From Mytilus galloprovincialis (taxonomy: Eukaryota; Mollusca; Bivalvia; Mytilida; Mytilidae), in contig NC_134845.1 of NCBI RefSeq assembly GCF_965363235.1, positions 29,390,524 to 29,454,523 on the forward strand: a DNA stretch of 64,000 bases. The letters run 5' to 3'. The first letter of the stretch is position 1. Every line of letters starts with the position of its first letter. This document shows, in pieces, positions 11,351 to 22,380 of this stretch. Below the pieces are notes generated by a model. That model searched no databases, was not told the origin of the DNA, and was given only the letters and a program-made list of their open reading frames with translations. The translations under genes were made by a program, and so were the position numbers.

Positions 11351-13073
11351 GTAGCATATCTGGCCTGAATATGTTTTAAATTTTCAAATCTTTAAATCAA
11401 ACATCAAACATACTAACCATGCAAAAAACTCAAAGTCAATAAACAATGACTGGATTGAAAAAAACATGGAAATAACATAAGTGAAATCTAATACATCTTC
11501 GTCTTAAGATTGTTCGCTAGTCATGTTTTGAAATGTTTTTCAGGTTTTTGGAATCCTTTGGTTTACCCATTTGTTTGCCCTAAAAAATTGCCTACATGTT
11601 TCTTTTTTAAATCTTTAACATGTATAATAATAAGACATCTGTAAATGTCTTTGTTATTTTTTTAATAGCTTTGAAGAACCAAAACTTGCCAATAATAAAA
11701 CTATGAAAATTCAGAGGGATCATTTTCCCGCCAAAATTGCAATGGCTATTATCTCGAAATCAAACAAATGGGCCTATATTTTTGCGCTTTTTTGGTTCCT
11801 TTATCTATCTCATCATTATATACAAGTGTTTTCAAAAATTCTTAAATATAATGAATTTATCATAAACCGATTCTTTTTAAAATATCAGAACTAAAACTAA
11901 CATGAATTTATGAAAACATTTTTAAGTCAATGAACCGAATCTTTTGGTAAAAAGATATAATTACAAAGGAATTGATTGAGGTAATGCAACTTGATACAGG
12001 TCTCATTGACCAATCGTAAGTGTTTCTCCTTAAACTAAACAAGCCACAAACTTTTATAATGAACACTATGCAAATATGTCAAAGTAAAAATATCATGAGT
12101 GGATAGGTTTTAAATAATGTCTATTAAGATAAAATGGGTTGATATTATCAATACCACTTGATATCAATATCAATGAGTTTTAGTGGTTATCCATTACCCG
12201 ATCTTATCGTAGATTTGACCATATCAACATGTGAACATTTCATCAAAATGGAATGTTTGAACCTTATACAACTGCATACCAAATATCAATGAATACTTCC
12301 AATGAAAGCGACCTACTAAAAATCTTTCACACATTGATATCGCAGCAACCACGTTTAACATCACGCCTATGTATACCCGGGTTCATATTTATGCGAAGGT
12401 GAGAAACAATCAGGTTGTTTGTCATTCATAATTTCCCAATAAATGCAGTTGTATTAAATGAAAAAGTCACTCACTTGTTTTTCTTCAAACAACATATGAT
12501 TTTGGTGATATTCGATTAGTTTTAAAACCCGAAGATATAGAGCAGATATCAGTATACAGACTTGAGACTATATAAATAAACAACATGTTTGTCGGTATAA
12601 ACAACCTTTTGCTGTTGCTGCATGGGTTCAATATTCAAGGATCACTAATATGTCAATTATGCTTCTGTAGAAAATTTAAGTATATGTTGCCTTTTGATAG
12701 TCAATGTCTGTAAATATTCATAATTTTTTATAATACTACACCTTAAATTTTACAAACAAGTAAAACCATATTCAACGCATAAATACTGATAATTCATTTT
12801 ATTTTTTTATGACATATAATTTCATTGTTATCATTAGTTTTTATATACAATTAAACATGTAGCAGATTCATTTTCAATTGCAAGTCTGACACATCAGTCG
12901 TCAGTAAAGAAACTGGTGCATAACACTGAGAAAAGTAAAATAGTACTCACCGTGACAATAATGTAATGATAAGTATTCCATTTCTTTTGTCTACAAACAA
13001 TTGGATACTAGCCTGGGAAAAAAACCCTTGCAGTATATAACATGTATAAATACTATGTTTGATTTTCTTATAG
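11351..13073. other. Region between the possible 5' exon and the BTB exon; no gene of its own
   Basis: AT-rich, with short open frames only. If the exon at 10739 is real, this stretch is its intron. It ends in the acceptor 'gattttcttatag' at 13073. Confidence 0.4.
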
Positions 13074-13342
13074 GGAGCTACATATAAACGTGTTGACATA
13101 ACGATACAAGAGAGTGTAGAAACTACAGCAGATAGATTGGCCAAAATATGCCTGACGGAGGACATGGCGGATGTGTTCTTCTCATTTCAAAATGAAAAAA
13201 CATCCCGCATACCAGCTCATAAAATGATCTTAGCTTTGAGAAGTCCTGTGTTCAAGGCCATGTTTTATGGTAGTTTTCCACAAAGTGAAGGCGATATAAG
13301 TATCGAAGATATCAGTTTGAATACATTTAAGAGACTAATGGG
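13074..13342 (+). CDS. BTB-BACK protein 1, BTB-domain exon
   Basis: Exon begins after the acceptor at 13073 and ends before GTAAGT at 13343. It encodes about 89 residues, including LTEDMADVFFSF, the BTB core IPAHKMILALRSPVFKAMFYG and EDISLNTFKRLM, the first two-thirds of a BTB domain. It leaves in phase 2; joining to the exon at 14480 keeps the frame, and the two together are an exact multiple of three (1380 nt, 459 residues plus stop). No ATG precedes the domain, so the start codon should be in an earlier exon. BTB domains dimerise and, in BTB-BACK proteins, bind cullin-3. The closest layout I know is the BTBD1/2/3/6 group. Paralogues lie at 26442 and 51125. Confidence 0.85.
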
Positions 13343-14479
13343 GTAAGTAATACTCTACAGTATATAGAAAATTATACGTCAAACTGAAAACTATTATAGT
13401 GTTTTTGTCATTGGTTGCATTGAACATATGTGTTTTTGTATTTGTATAACAAATACTCATCACGTATGCGTCATGTCCTGCCTAGTGATACAAAAAAATA
13501 TCAACCGTTATGCAATTTTTTTTTTACTTTGCATGCTAATTTTTTGTATAAAATAATACAATGTTGTAGTAGAGTTTATGAATTCACACAAAAATTTATG
13601 TAAGATAAGCTCACAAGGGGTAGTGCTGTAAAAACTAATAGAATGTTCAGTGCAAACATTGAAAAATGCATCAAAATTAATCTTCTTTCGCCTAGGGTTA
13701 AAGTCCGACTCCTTACTCTTGTAAGGATCAAGGGGTTGCATTATTACCCTTTGCTAAAGAGGATGATAAAAATATTATACCCAAGCGAGTACAGTTTTCG
13801 AGTCTATTGCTATTCCTTAAATATACATAAAGCAAAAAAACAAAACTGTATGCCGTCTAAATCAGATTCGTAACTTTTTTTTTAAATCTTGACTTAATAA
13901 CATTCATAATGCACACTACTAGACAATAATAAAGCGGTCAAGTGCATTTCTGATTAGTTATAAAATCGCTGAGGCGCATTTAAAACACAAATAAACTTCA
14001 CTTTGGATCTTGAAATTTTTTTTTAACCTGTGACAATTAGCTTTCAACTGTTGAAATTTCATGTCTGCCTTTCCACAAATATTGTTACTTTGCATTTGTT
14101 TTCAATGAACCTGGCAACCTATCGGACTATGATTAAGAGTATATTGGCACAAATTATTTTAAATGGCGGTAAGTTTGAAGAATTATAAAATACTATTCAA
14201 AAGGTGCAGTAGTGGTGCAATGTTAACTAAAAAAAATAAAGGTTTCAGTGCCATCATGAAACCGGTTCAAACAATGAGGAGACATTTCTGACAAAATTGA
14301 AATCGGATTGCTTGATATCAATAGAAATTATTGATAAACAGTTATTAAAAGTCATCAACAACACTTTTTGTTTCGGAATGTCTTGATGCAATTTAATACA
14401 TAGCTTACATGGTAATGATTTGGAAGTGCAGGCAAGATTTTCGAAATCTAATTCCAGTATCTAATTTCATATGTTTCAG
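13343..14479 (+). other. Intron of BTB-BACK gene 1
   Basis: Phase-2 intron of 1137 bp, GTAAGT to TTTCAG, at the same codon as in the two paralogues (between LM[G/K] and YLYTD). No repeat family or gene is recognised inside. Confidence 0.8.
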
Positions 14480-15590
14480 ATATCTATATACCGATCATCT
14501 TCAGCTTACCAAAGATTCTGTAATTGCTTTATTGTATGCTGCCAAAAAATATCAGATCGCAGGGTTAATCTCAAAATGTGAAACCTACCTACAAGATAAC
14601 CTCGATGTCAGCAATGCATGTTCTCTTTTCAGTAATGCAAAATTTTTCACAATGGAAAAACTCAAAATCAATGCACTTAAATTTATATCCGAAAATGCGA
14701 TCGAAGTGTTGAAAAATGACGATTTTCTCTTGCTCCCTTCAGAGGACTTAGTTGATATTCTTAAGCTTGATTCCCTGTGTGTACCAGAAATTGATGTATT
14801 CAGAGCTGTTCTTAAGTGGGTGGATAATGAATTGACCAAAAACAAAACCACAATCGCCGGGAAATCAAGAAGAGCTTATTTCCTTAAAGATGGTATTCTA
14901 TTCACTATCGGAATCCCTCTACTTTCTCTGGAAGAATACACATCAGTTGTTATACCGAGTGGTGTTTTAACAGACGAGGAACAGCTTCAAAGTTTTAAAG
15001 CTATAACAATTCCCGATAATGCATTAACATGCAAAAAATTCAGGAATCGTCCGAGAATAGGAAGTAGGGTAATAGAGATTTCAGTTGATGATATACTGTA
15101 TCCAGGCAATAACTTTCCTAATATGAATAATAAGTGGGTTTATTTACAATCAGAAACTTTATCTGTGAGAGCAAACAAAAGAATTAAGATTAAATCAATC
15201 TCCATCAATCCAAGATTTCAACAAAATATTAAGAATAATTGCAGATTGAATTTTGATATTGAAATTTACACTATTACTAATATTCAAAACGAATCTGGAA
15301 AAAGCAGTGACACAGTGAATGTAGCATTTGACGGAAGCGTTTGCAAAATTTCAATCGACAAACTTATTTCACAAAATGAAATTCTGCATTTGACAATCAC
15401 ATCGAATAATAGAAATTATAATCCAGGAGCGTGGGGATCACAGCAACACACAATCGCGAGGTTACCATTTGTAAACGCAAGGTTTAGTGATATGATGTAT
15501 CAACACGAGTTATCTAAACAAACAACTATGTTTTTGTCATTGACAGGTGGATATATATTGGAAAGTTTTGAAGTGATAGAAATGTGCTGA
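14480..15590 (+). CDS. BTB-BACK protein 1, terminal exon
   Basis: Starts after 'atgtttcag' and runs to TGA at 15588-15590. It begins YLYTDHLQLTKDSV, the end of BTB, continues with YAAKKYQIAGLISKCETYL and the helical BACK domain (through about residue 235 of the joined protein; note LKWVDNEL), and ends in a domain of about 200 residues with RVIEISVDDILYPGN, SVRANKRIKIKSISI and LSLTGGYILESFEVIE. In position and pattern the last domain resembles the PHR domain of BTBD proteins, but it is diverged and I mark that as inference. The likely role is a cullin-3 substrate adaptor. A polyadenylation signal AATAAA lies at 15822. No internal stop. Confidence 0.87.
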
Positions 15591-16840
15591 AAGAACAGAG
15601 CCATGCTCTATTCGGTCCTTAACCAGAATGAATTTTGATAATTACAGAATCCAAATGCATTCCTTAACCAACATGAAATACTTGTTACTGACAAATGTGT
15701 AGATTTTCTGTTTACCCCATCTTGGATTGTACAAAAACAGTTCGCATAAGCGAGAGTTCCTTGCTTAAATCTTCTAATTTTGAGACAGATATACATAAAG
15801 GGGTTAATTTTTTTTTATTGGAATAAAGAAAATAAGTGATTAATGCATTACGAGACTGATTTATCAAATTACAAATTTTTGTGTTTGTTTGATTAAAATA
15901 ATCAACTTAGTAATTTAAGGGGGAAAATAGTGAAAGTAATTTTTACTTGATACAAATAAAGCAAAGTCGGGTCCACGTTTTTAAGTATTTTTAAACTTAT
16001 ATTTTCATATTTTTTTTTTTAATTCTGTCTCATTTATATCTTTTCATTCACAGACAAAGTTTTTGTATTTTCATAAACAGACTATGCAAATTTTGGCCAT
16101 TTTAAAGCTTAATAACACGGTGATCCATACTTCTTATTATATTTTTGAAAAAGGCATTCAAAGATCTGCATTCTTGCAAAGTAAAAGACAATTTCATCTG
16201 AGGATATATATACCATTGATCCATCTTAAGCAGAAACAAAGTAGTCACTCAATGGCACAAGGTTATCAGTAGTAAAAAAAGTCTTTTTTAAAAGGTTATC
16301 TTTCTATTATTTTATCGATTTTGATAGTTCTTTCTTTCTAATCATTAGAATAATAAATTATACGTTTACAAAATTATGCATGGACACTATTGACATTCAA
16401 GCTATATCAGTACAATTAAAATCCACGCTATGCTTCCACTTAATCAGATAGACTAAAAGGAGATTTTGATTGTAAAGGTATTTTGACAAAGAACAACGTA
16501 GGATGAATTCATCGCAAATTAAACACTACATTTACTTTATATTCAGTTCAATTCAATTTAATATTTATTAGAAAGAGCACAATAGAGGCGTGATCCAAAT
16601 ACAGACAATGATAATATTAAAACAACATATAAATGAAATATAGATGCCTGTGTAACAACAATTCATAAGTAAACTCTATGGGTACCATAACCTTCTAAGT
16701 ATATTATACGAATACCATTTCATTTTAAACTCATATTGATACAATGCATATCACGATTATTCTTAATTTTCCTTAAAATACACAATGATCTATATATGTG
16801 TGTATGCACAAACTACTATCAAGGATAAAAATATCATATT
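15591..16840. other. 3' flank and intergenic DNA, no gene supported
   Basis: Holds the probable 3' UTR of BTB-BACK gene 1 up to about 15850, with AATAAA at 15822-15827. The remainder is AT-rich without recognisable coding sequence. Confidence 0.5.
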
Positions 16841-17045
16841 ATATAGATAAGACCATTGGTTTTCCCATTTGAATGGTTTTCCACTAGTCATTTTTGTGGC
16901 CATTTACAGCTTGCTGTTTGGTGTGAGAAAATGTTGAAGACCCTACTACGACCTATAATGAATTTTCTTTTACAAATTGTGACTCTGATGAAGAGTTGTC
17001 TCATTGGCACTCATACCACATCTTCTAATATCTATACACATACAT
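16841..17045 (+). repeat. Dispersed repeat R1, partial copy
   Basis: Contains in order 'gaccattggttttcccattt', 'cagcttgctgtttggtgtga', 'tgttgaagaccctactacga' and 'tctcattggcactcatacca' followed by 'catcttc'. The same order is seen at 19270, 48592 and, inverted, at 36954. No ORF of its own. Confidence 0.75.
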
Positions 17046-17439
17046 AACATACCCCTGTTTAAAAGTTTACAAAAATCAATCTCGAATCTTATTTAATGTC
17101 AAGAAAGTGATTGCTTTAGTAATTTACAAGTTTGATATTGTTATCTAAAACACCTCATTAAACGTAATTATCGCATTGCAGAGGTGATTGGTGAAACGCC
17201 GTCATGTGGTGACCCTTATAGATTAGGTTAGTAAATGGCATTAAAGGGTTCATGAGATCATGTCTACTGGCAATTATGACTCCATTTTTTGAAGCTGTTG
17301 TATGCTATTGACCACTCAGCAACACAGAGGGTGAGTACAATCTATAGGGATTCGGTCTTCGTCCTCACCACTATAGAGTGTACTTACCATTCAGGAATCC
17401 TTAGTGAGTCATTAGCGAAACAAATAACTTTTACATTTC

Positions 17440-17535
17440 TCACATTATGTGATCAACATAGAAACTGACTTTAACAACAACTTCTATTTTTGGGAATTTC
17501 ATTTGGACATTCAAAACAACAACAGTTACGATACT
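17440..17535 (+). repeat. Dispersed repeat R3, left piece
   Basis: Matches the first part of the R3 copies at 7140 and 43540 ('acaacaacttctatttttgg', 'ttcatttggacattcaaaac'). The second part of R3 is found at 18236-18425, on the far side of an R2 copy. Confidence 0.5.
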
Positions 17536-17679
17536 GTTGTCAGGTCATTAAAGATTGCATATTTTGGCGTTAATATTGATTCACTTATAGGGTCTTTGCA
17601 TCGGAACTAAACACATTTATTCAAAAACCAGTTGTTGGCATGACACGGGTTATGTTCTTCTCATATATGTTATGATGGT

Positions 17680-18235
17680 ATGATACTAAACCCCTAACGG
17701 GAAGGATTGTGCCTGATGTTCATATGATGAAATCATAATCTTTCAGTCAGTTTAATTGAAGTCTGGAGCTGGCATGTCAGTTAACTGCTAGTAGTCTGTT
17801 GTTATTTATGTATTATTGTCATTTTGTTTATTTTCTTTGGTTACATCTTCTGACATCAGACTCGGACTTCTCTTGAACTGAATTTTAATGTGCGTATTGT
17901 TATGCGTATTTACTACATTGGCTAGAGGTATAGGGGGAGGGTTGTGATCTCACAAACATGTTTAATCCCGCCGCATTTTTGCGCCTGTCCCAAGTCAGGA
18001 GCCTCTGGCCTTTGTTAGTCTTGTATTATTTTAATTTTAGTTTCTTGTGTACAATTTGGAAATTAGTATGGCGTTCATTATCACTGAACTAGTATATATT
18101 TGTTTAGGGGCCAGCTGAAGGACGCCTCCGGGTGCGGGAATTTTCGCTACATTGAAGACCTGTTGGTGACCTTCTGCTGTTGTTTTTTTCTATGGTCGGG
18201 TTGTTGTCTCTTTGGCACATTTCCCATTTCCATTC
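17680..18235 (+). repeat. Dispersed repeat R2, longest copy
   Basis: The most complete R2 copy. It includes 'ctagaggtatagggggaggg', 'cgcctgtcccaagtcaggag', 'gtatggcgttcattatcact', 'ggggccagctgaaggacgcc' and 'cattgaagacctgttggtga'. The copy at 46885-47240 is its reverse complement over most of the length. No transposase or RT motif is seen, so it is probably a non-autonomous element. Confidence 0.7.
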
Positions 18236-18425
18236 TCAATTTTAACATTCAAATAAATAATATTTCAACTCTTTCATCGAAACTACTTCGTGAACACACT
18301 GACATCTCTTCAAGTTCTTTTAATATGAATTGCAGGAACTATTTTATGACTTCAATGTTTAACCCATTAAACATGTTCAGAACATCATCTGCGTAGATTA
18401 CTAGCAGGAACATCTCACAATTATT
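18236..18425 (+). repeat. Dispersed repeat R3, right piece
   Basis: Contains 'tttcaactctttcatcgaaa', 'ctgacatctcttcaagttct' and 'acccattaaacatgttcaga', matching R3 at 7300-7430 and 43677-43800. Confidence 0.55.
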
Positions 18426-18429
18426 TTTT

Positions 18430-19269
18430 ATTGTCAAACATATGCACCATAGAAAAACTGAAGTCAGCCTTTATGACAATGATAGAAGGATAGAATAACG
18501 TTTTCTCCATTTATACGTTAAGTTTCAACAATGAAGCGAGTCTGTCCATTGATCTTTTGAAATAAGTTACCTTGATAAGTCACTGCACTATATGTTACGA
18601 ACATTTATAAATTACGTCTTGCATTGTTTATCTCTGAGAACAAACCTCATGTACACCTACATCTGGTTAAAACCAATGTACAGATAAGATCAATTTGAAC
18701 GATAAGCCAGTGTTCATCACATGAAACTGATTGCGTACAGGTTTACAGTACGCCACGTTTTTTTAAACTCAGCCTTAGTAAGTACATGTTTTAGTTTGGC
18801 TTTAGGGAATTTAATAATGTTCATATTTTTGACAGGTGGTCATCGTGTAATGGACATTCCATTTAGTTTATAATTTTGTATCTTATTAACCTGTAGTACT
18901 TTGATACGTGTTTGGTATGACTATAAATTATCACTTCTTTGTACTATGAACAACAAAATTATTTACGTTTTAAAAAATTATTTCCTTTATCCATTTAAAC
19001 GGAGTACCTTACAACAAAATTATTTCATTTACCTGTGTATATTTTTGTATTTGGCGACTTTTTATTCAAGATTATTGTTATTTTTGAAATTGTTTAATAT
19101 ATCGAAGCCATATACTATTGTTATGTTTATTTTGTTATCCCTCATTTTATCGATTTTATATTTACATTGTATCATAGATCAAATTTATTCGTTCAGTGTA
19201 TGTACACTTGTAATACCTCTTGATTGGGTAAAGCCATTTCAATTGATATTTATAGTGTGTATTTTTATG
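18430..19269. other. Intergenic, no gene supported
   Basis: A 124-codon open frame at 18901-19275 is very hydrophobic and rich in Ile, Leu, Phe and Tyr, has no ATG at its first codon and no motif. I attribute it to AT-rich composition. Confidence 0.5.
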
Positions 19270-19590
19270 CTGTGATCTTACACTATTGTTTCAGATAAGG
19301 GTAATAGGTTATGACCTATTAAAACGTGTAAACCCACTGCATTTGTTTGCACCTGTCCTAAGTCAGGAATCTGATGTTTATATGACATTAGACCGTTAGG
19401 TTCTCCGTTTGAATGGTTTTACAATAGTTATTTTTGGGACCCTTTATAGCTTGCTGTTCGGTATGAGCCAAGGCTGTGTGTTCAAGACCGTACTTTGATC
19501 TATAATGATTAACTTTTACAAATTGTGACTTGGATGGAAAGTTGTCTCATTGGCACTCATGCCACATTCTTTTGTATCTACTAGTATATG
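19270..19590 (+). repeat. Dispersed repeat R1, longer copy
   Basis: Extends R1 to the left with 'tgtttcagataagggtaata' and 'cctgtcctaagtcaggaatc', then the same order of blocks as at 16841 up to 'tctcattggcactcatgcca'. Its left part mirrors the far end of the inverted copy at 36954-37370. Confidence 0.75.
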
Positions 19591-19599
19591 AGAGAAACA

Positions 19600-21539
19600 T
19601 AATCAAACATTAATGATCTATGTATTTCATGCCTTGACCGTGACCTGGAAACTATTTTATTCATTACCAGGTAAGTTCTCCTATCTTTGATATCTTCCTA
19701 TTCATTGGGGCTGAGACATATGGTTAAAAATTATAAGGTTAACAAGCTAACGATTTATAGTAAGTGATTGAATACAGTTGACTTGACCATCACGATTGAG
19801 ATATAAGCATGGGCTTGAATGAATAAAAAGCCAAGTTAATTATCAGATAAAGAGAAATGATCACTATTAATTTGAAAAAGTAGCGCGCTTACAGATTCTG
19901 GAGCACCATGTACTTTATTACACTACAAAATTGATGAAAGCTTTAATAAGTATTTACTAAAATTATTAAACAGAAAGTTCGCCTTCATTCAGCAAACCGA
20001 TACTCTTCTGATTCTTAGGGTGGTTTTGAAACAGAAACAGTTGTCCTAATATCTTTTTTTAATGTCACAAGTATTTTACAGACATCACATATTTTTTTTA
20101 AATGTCACACGTTTTTTCAGACATCAAAAGATATTCATCTTAGGTCTTTAAATGTTAGTCTGAAATAGAGAAAGGCTTTACTTTAATTGAGAAATGATAC
20201 GAGTATGCCATTTAGAAGAAGATTTTAATATATTTAGTATGTCCGGTTTTCAAAGAGCGACATTTGAAAATAATTTGTCCAGTTCAGGAAAACTTTTCAA
20301 TTTTCAAATTCAATTTCAAATATTTATAAATTTCAACTGTTACGCGTGGAAAATTCAATGAGTAGTCGGGATTATTTTGAGAATAGAAAGTTGAAATGAC
20401 AATATCACAAGAAGAACGTTTAAATTGAACAAAGATACCGCAGTATGCATGATGAATACAGTCGTCATCGAGGAATTTTTTGGCTGTAGAATAATTGAAA
20501 ACTTTATTCAGAAGTAGGGGATCATCCTCTTGTCAAATTAAGACCGTATAGAACACCTTTTTATAAGAGACAAATGGTCGCTATGGCAATCCATGGAATG
20601 TTTGATGCTAAAGTCTTTCCATGTTCACAATGTAGTTGGAGCAAACCAGCAATGGTTATACAGAACAAAAATAACACTTGTACGTTTTGCCCAGACTTTG
20701 TCTCTAAACTCCTCTACGGATTGGTCATTTCCATTGACGACTTTCGTTTAAAGTATGAATATACGAAAAAAATAAATACTCTTTTATAGGAGTATTTTTC
20801 AAATTTAGATCAATTAGATTCTGATCATTGTATTCGAAGTTGCTGTTTGTAGTAGACGATTGTGTCTTCTACCTTGTTACAAATTTTCATTTATCAATAA
20901 TTTAAAATAGTAGCAGACCTCCAATTCTTATTAGTGAAGAAAAAACACCAAACAACGGCAATTTTTTTTTTTTAAATTTAGTTTTTAAACACAGTGGTAC
21001 TACATTCACTAGATTTGCTTCAGCTTTTCATCTAACGAATATTCTAGTCGTGAAAGATAAATCATATAAATTTATGAACAGATGTTTTTATTTTTGCGTT
21101 CAATTATGTGTTTTTTGTATTGTAGAATTCATCCTTATGGAATACAGCCAGAGTCAGTACGCAAGGCCAAGACCTGGCACGGTTTCCGAATCATTGGTAA
21201 TTTGATGACTTAAGTATACAAATAGTTAAGACAGTCGTTTTTTGTAGAATAAAGATACTGTATAAGTTATTTTATTTCTTTGTTACATCTCACGCAGAAA
21301 ACCCGACATAGGGGCAATGATATGTCGGTGGAGTTAACTCATTAATCAAAAGCTTTTTATTTTAGGTGGAAAACCTGTATGATTCATACTTTGTAAATGA
21401 ATGCCTTATGTTAGGAAGTTTTCGTCTGTCATATGACCATTGTCCTTGACTTCTATTTCATGTTTAAGTAAAGCTTTTTTGTAATGTGTATTTCTCGTTT
21501 ATTGAGCAATACGATAACTATATTTAGTATGTGCGTACA
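19600..21539. other. Intergenic, no gene supported
   Basis: AT-rich. An open frame at 20574-20789 contains several Cys residues (CSQCSW, CTFC) but no pattern I recognise as a zinc finger, and I do not call it a gene. Confidence 0.45.
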
Positions 21540-22380
21540 TTGCTTTGTCTTTATGCCTGTCAGACAGTTTTCATCTGACCTCGACCTGTTGCCATGGATC
21601 AGAAAACAAGATTTAGTGTTTGTGGTTTTAGTTTAAACATATTTTATTGTACAAAACAAATGGATTAGACAAAAGTTTTCATCTTAGTTTGTTTTCTTCG
21701 TTGTGTGGTGACATCCATATAATAGATACTACATGTATAAGCAATGGGTCTACTATATTTGGTGTATCGAATGATTGTACGGTGTAATGTCCAACTGGGA
21801 ATATCATCTGCCATTGACCTCAATTTGATTGTCTCTTGGATAAAGTTAATTCATTTGATTTTTTGCCTTTTTTGTAATACTTATAAACTTGATGTGAAGA
21901 AATATTTTACGATGAACAATTCAGACAAAATGTACTATTTGACCTTGACCTCATTTTCACGGTTCATTGTTCAATATTTAGTTTTCATTTGTTAGTCTTG
22001 GTTTTTCTTAAACCAATAGGTCAACTATGTTTGGTATATAAAATAATTGTAAGGTGTATATGTTTGTCTGGTTAGTATCATCTGACCTTGACCTCATTAT
22101 CATGGTTCATTGGTCAATGGTTTTTAGATTCTATTACCCTAAGCAATAGGCCAATTATATGTCATGCATTTATTGTATGAAATGTGTACAAGTCTGTCTG
22201 ACTTTGACCTTATTTTCATGGTTAATTGGTCAGTGATATGTTTTCTTGATCAAGTTTGTTTCTTAGAAACAATAAGCAATATTTTAACTATATTTTGAGT
22301 ATGGAATGATTCAATTTGTAAGGTGTACATGTATGTTCGGTTTGTTAACGTGATACTTGAAGTAAAGCTTTATACTGACG
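21540..22380 (+). repeat. Degenerate tandem satellite, about 120-235 bp spacing
   Basis: The phrase 'catctgaccttgacctcatt' or a near variant recurs at about 21572, 21805, 21937, 22079 and 22197. In most units it is followed by 'ttcatggttcattggtcaat', 'aaacaataggtcaactat' and 'gaatgattgtaaggtgta'. The units are diverged and unequal, so this is an old array. It resembles widely distributed bivalve satellites of about 160 bp; that identification is from memory. Confidence 0.7.

Noticed and set aside
18901-19275. 124-codon hydrophobic open frame as a membrane protein
   Set aside because: No ATG at the first codon, AT-driven composition, no motif, no splice or polyadenylation context.
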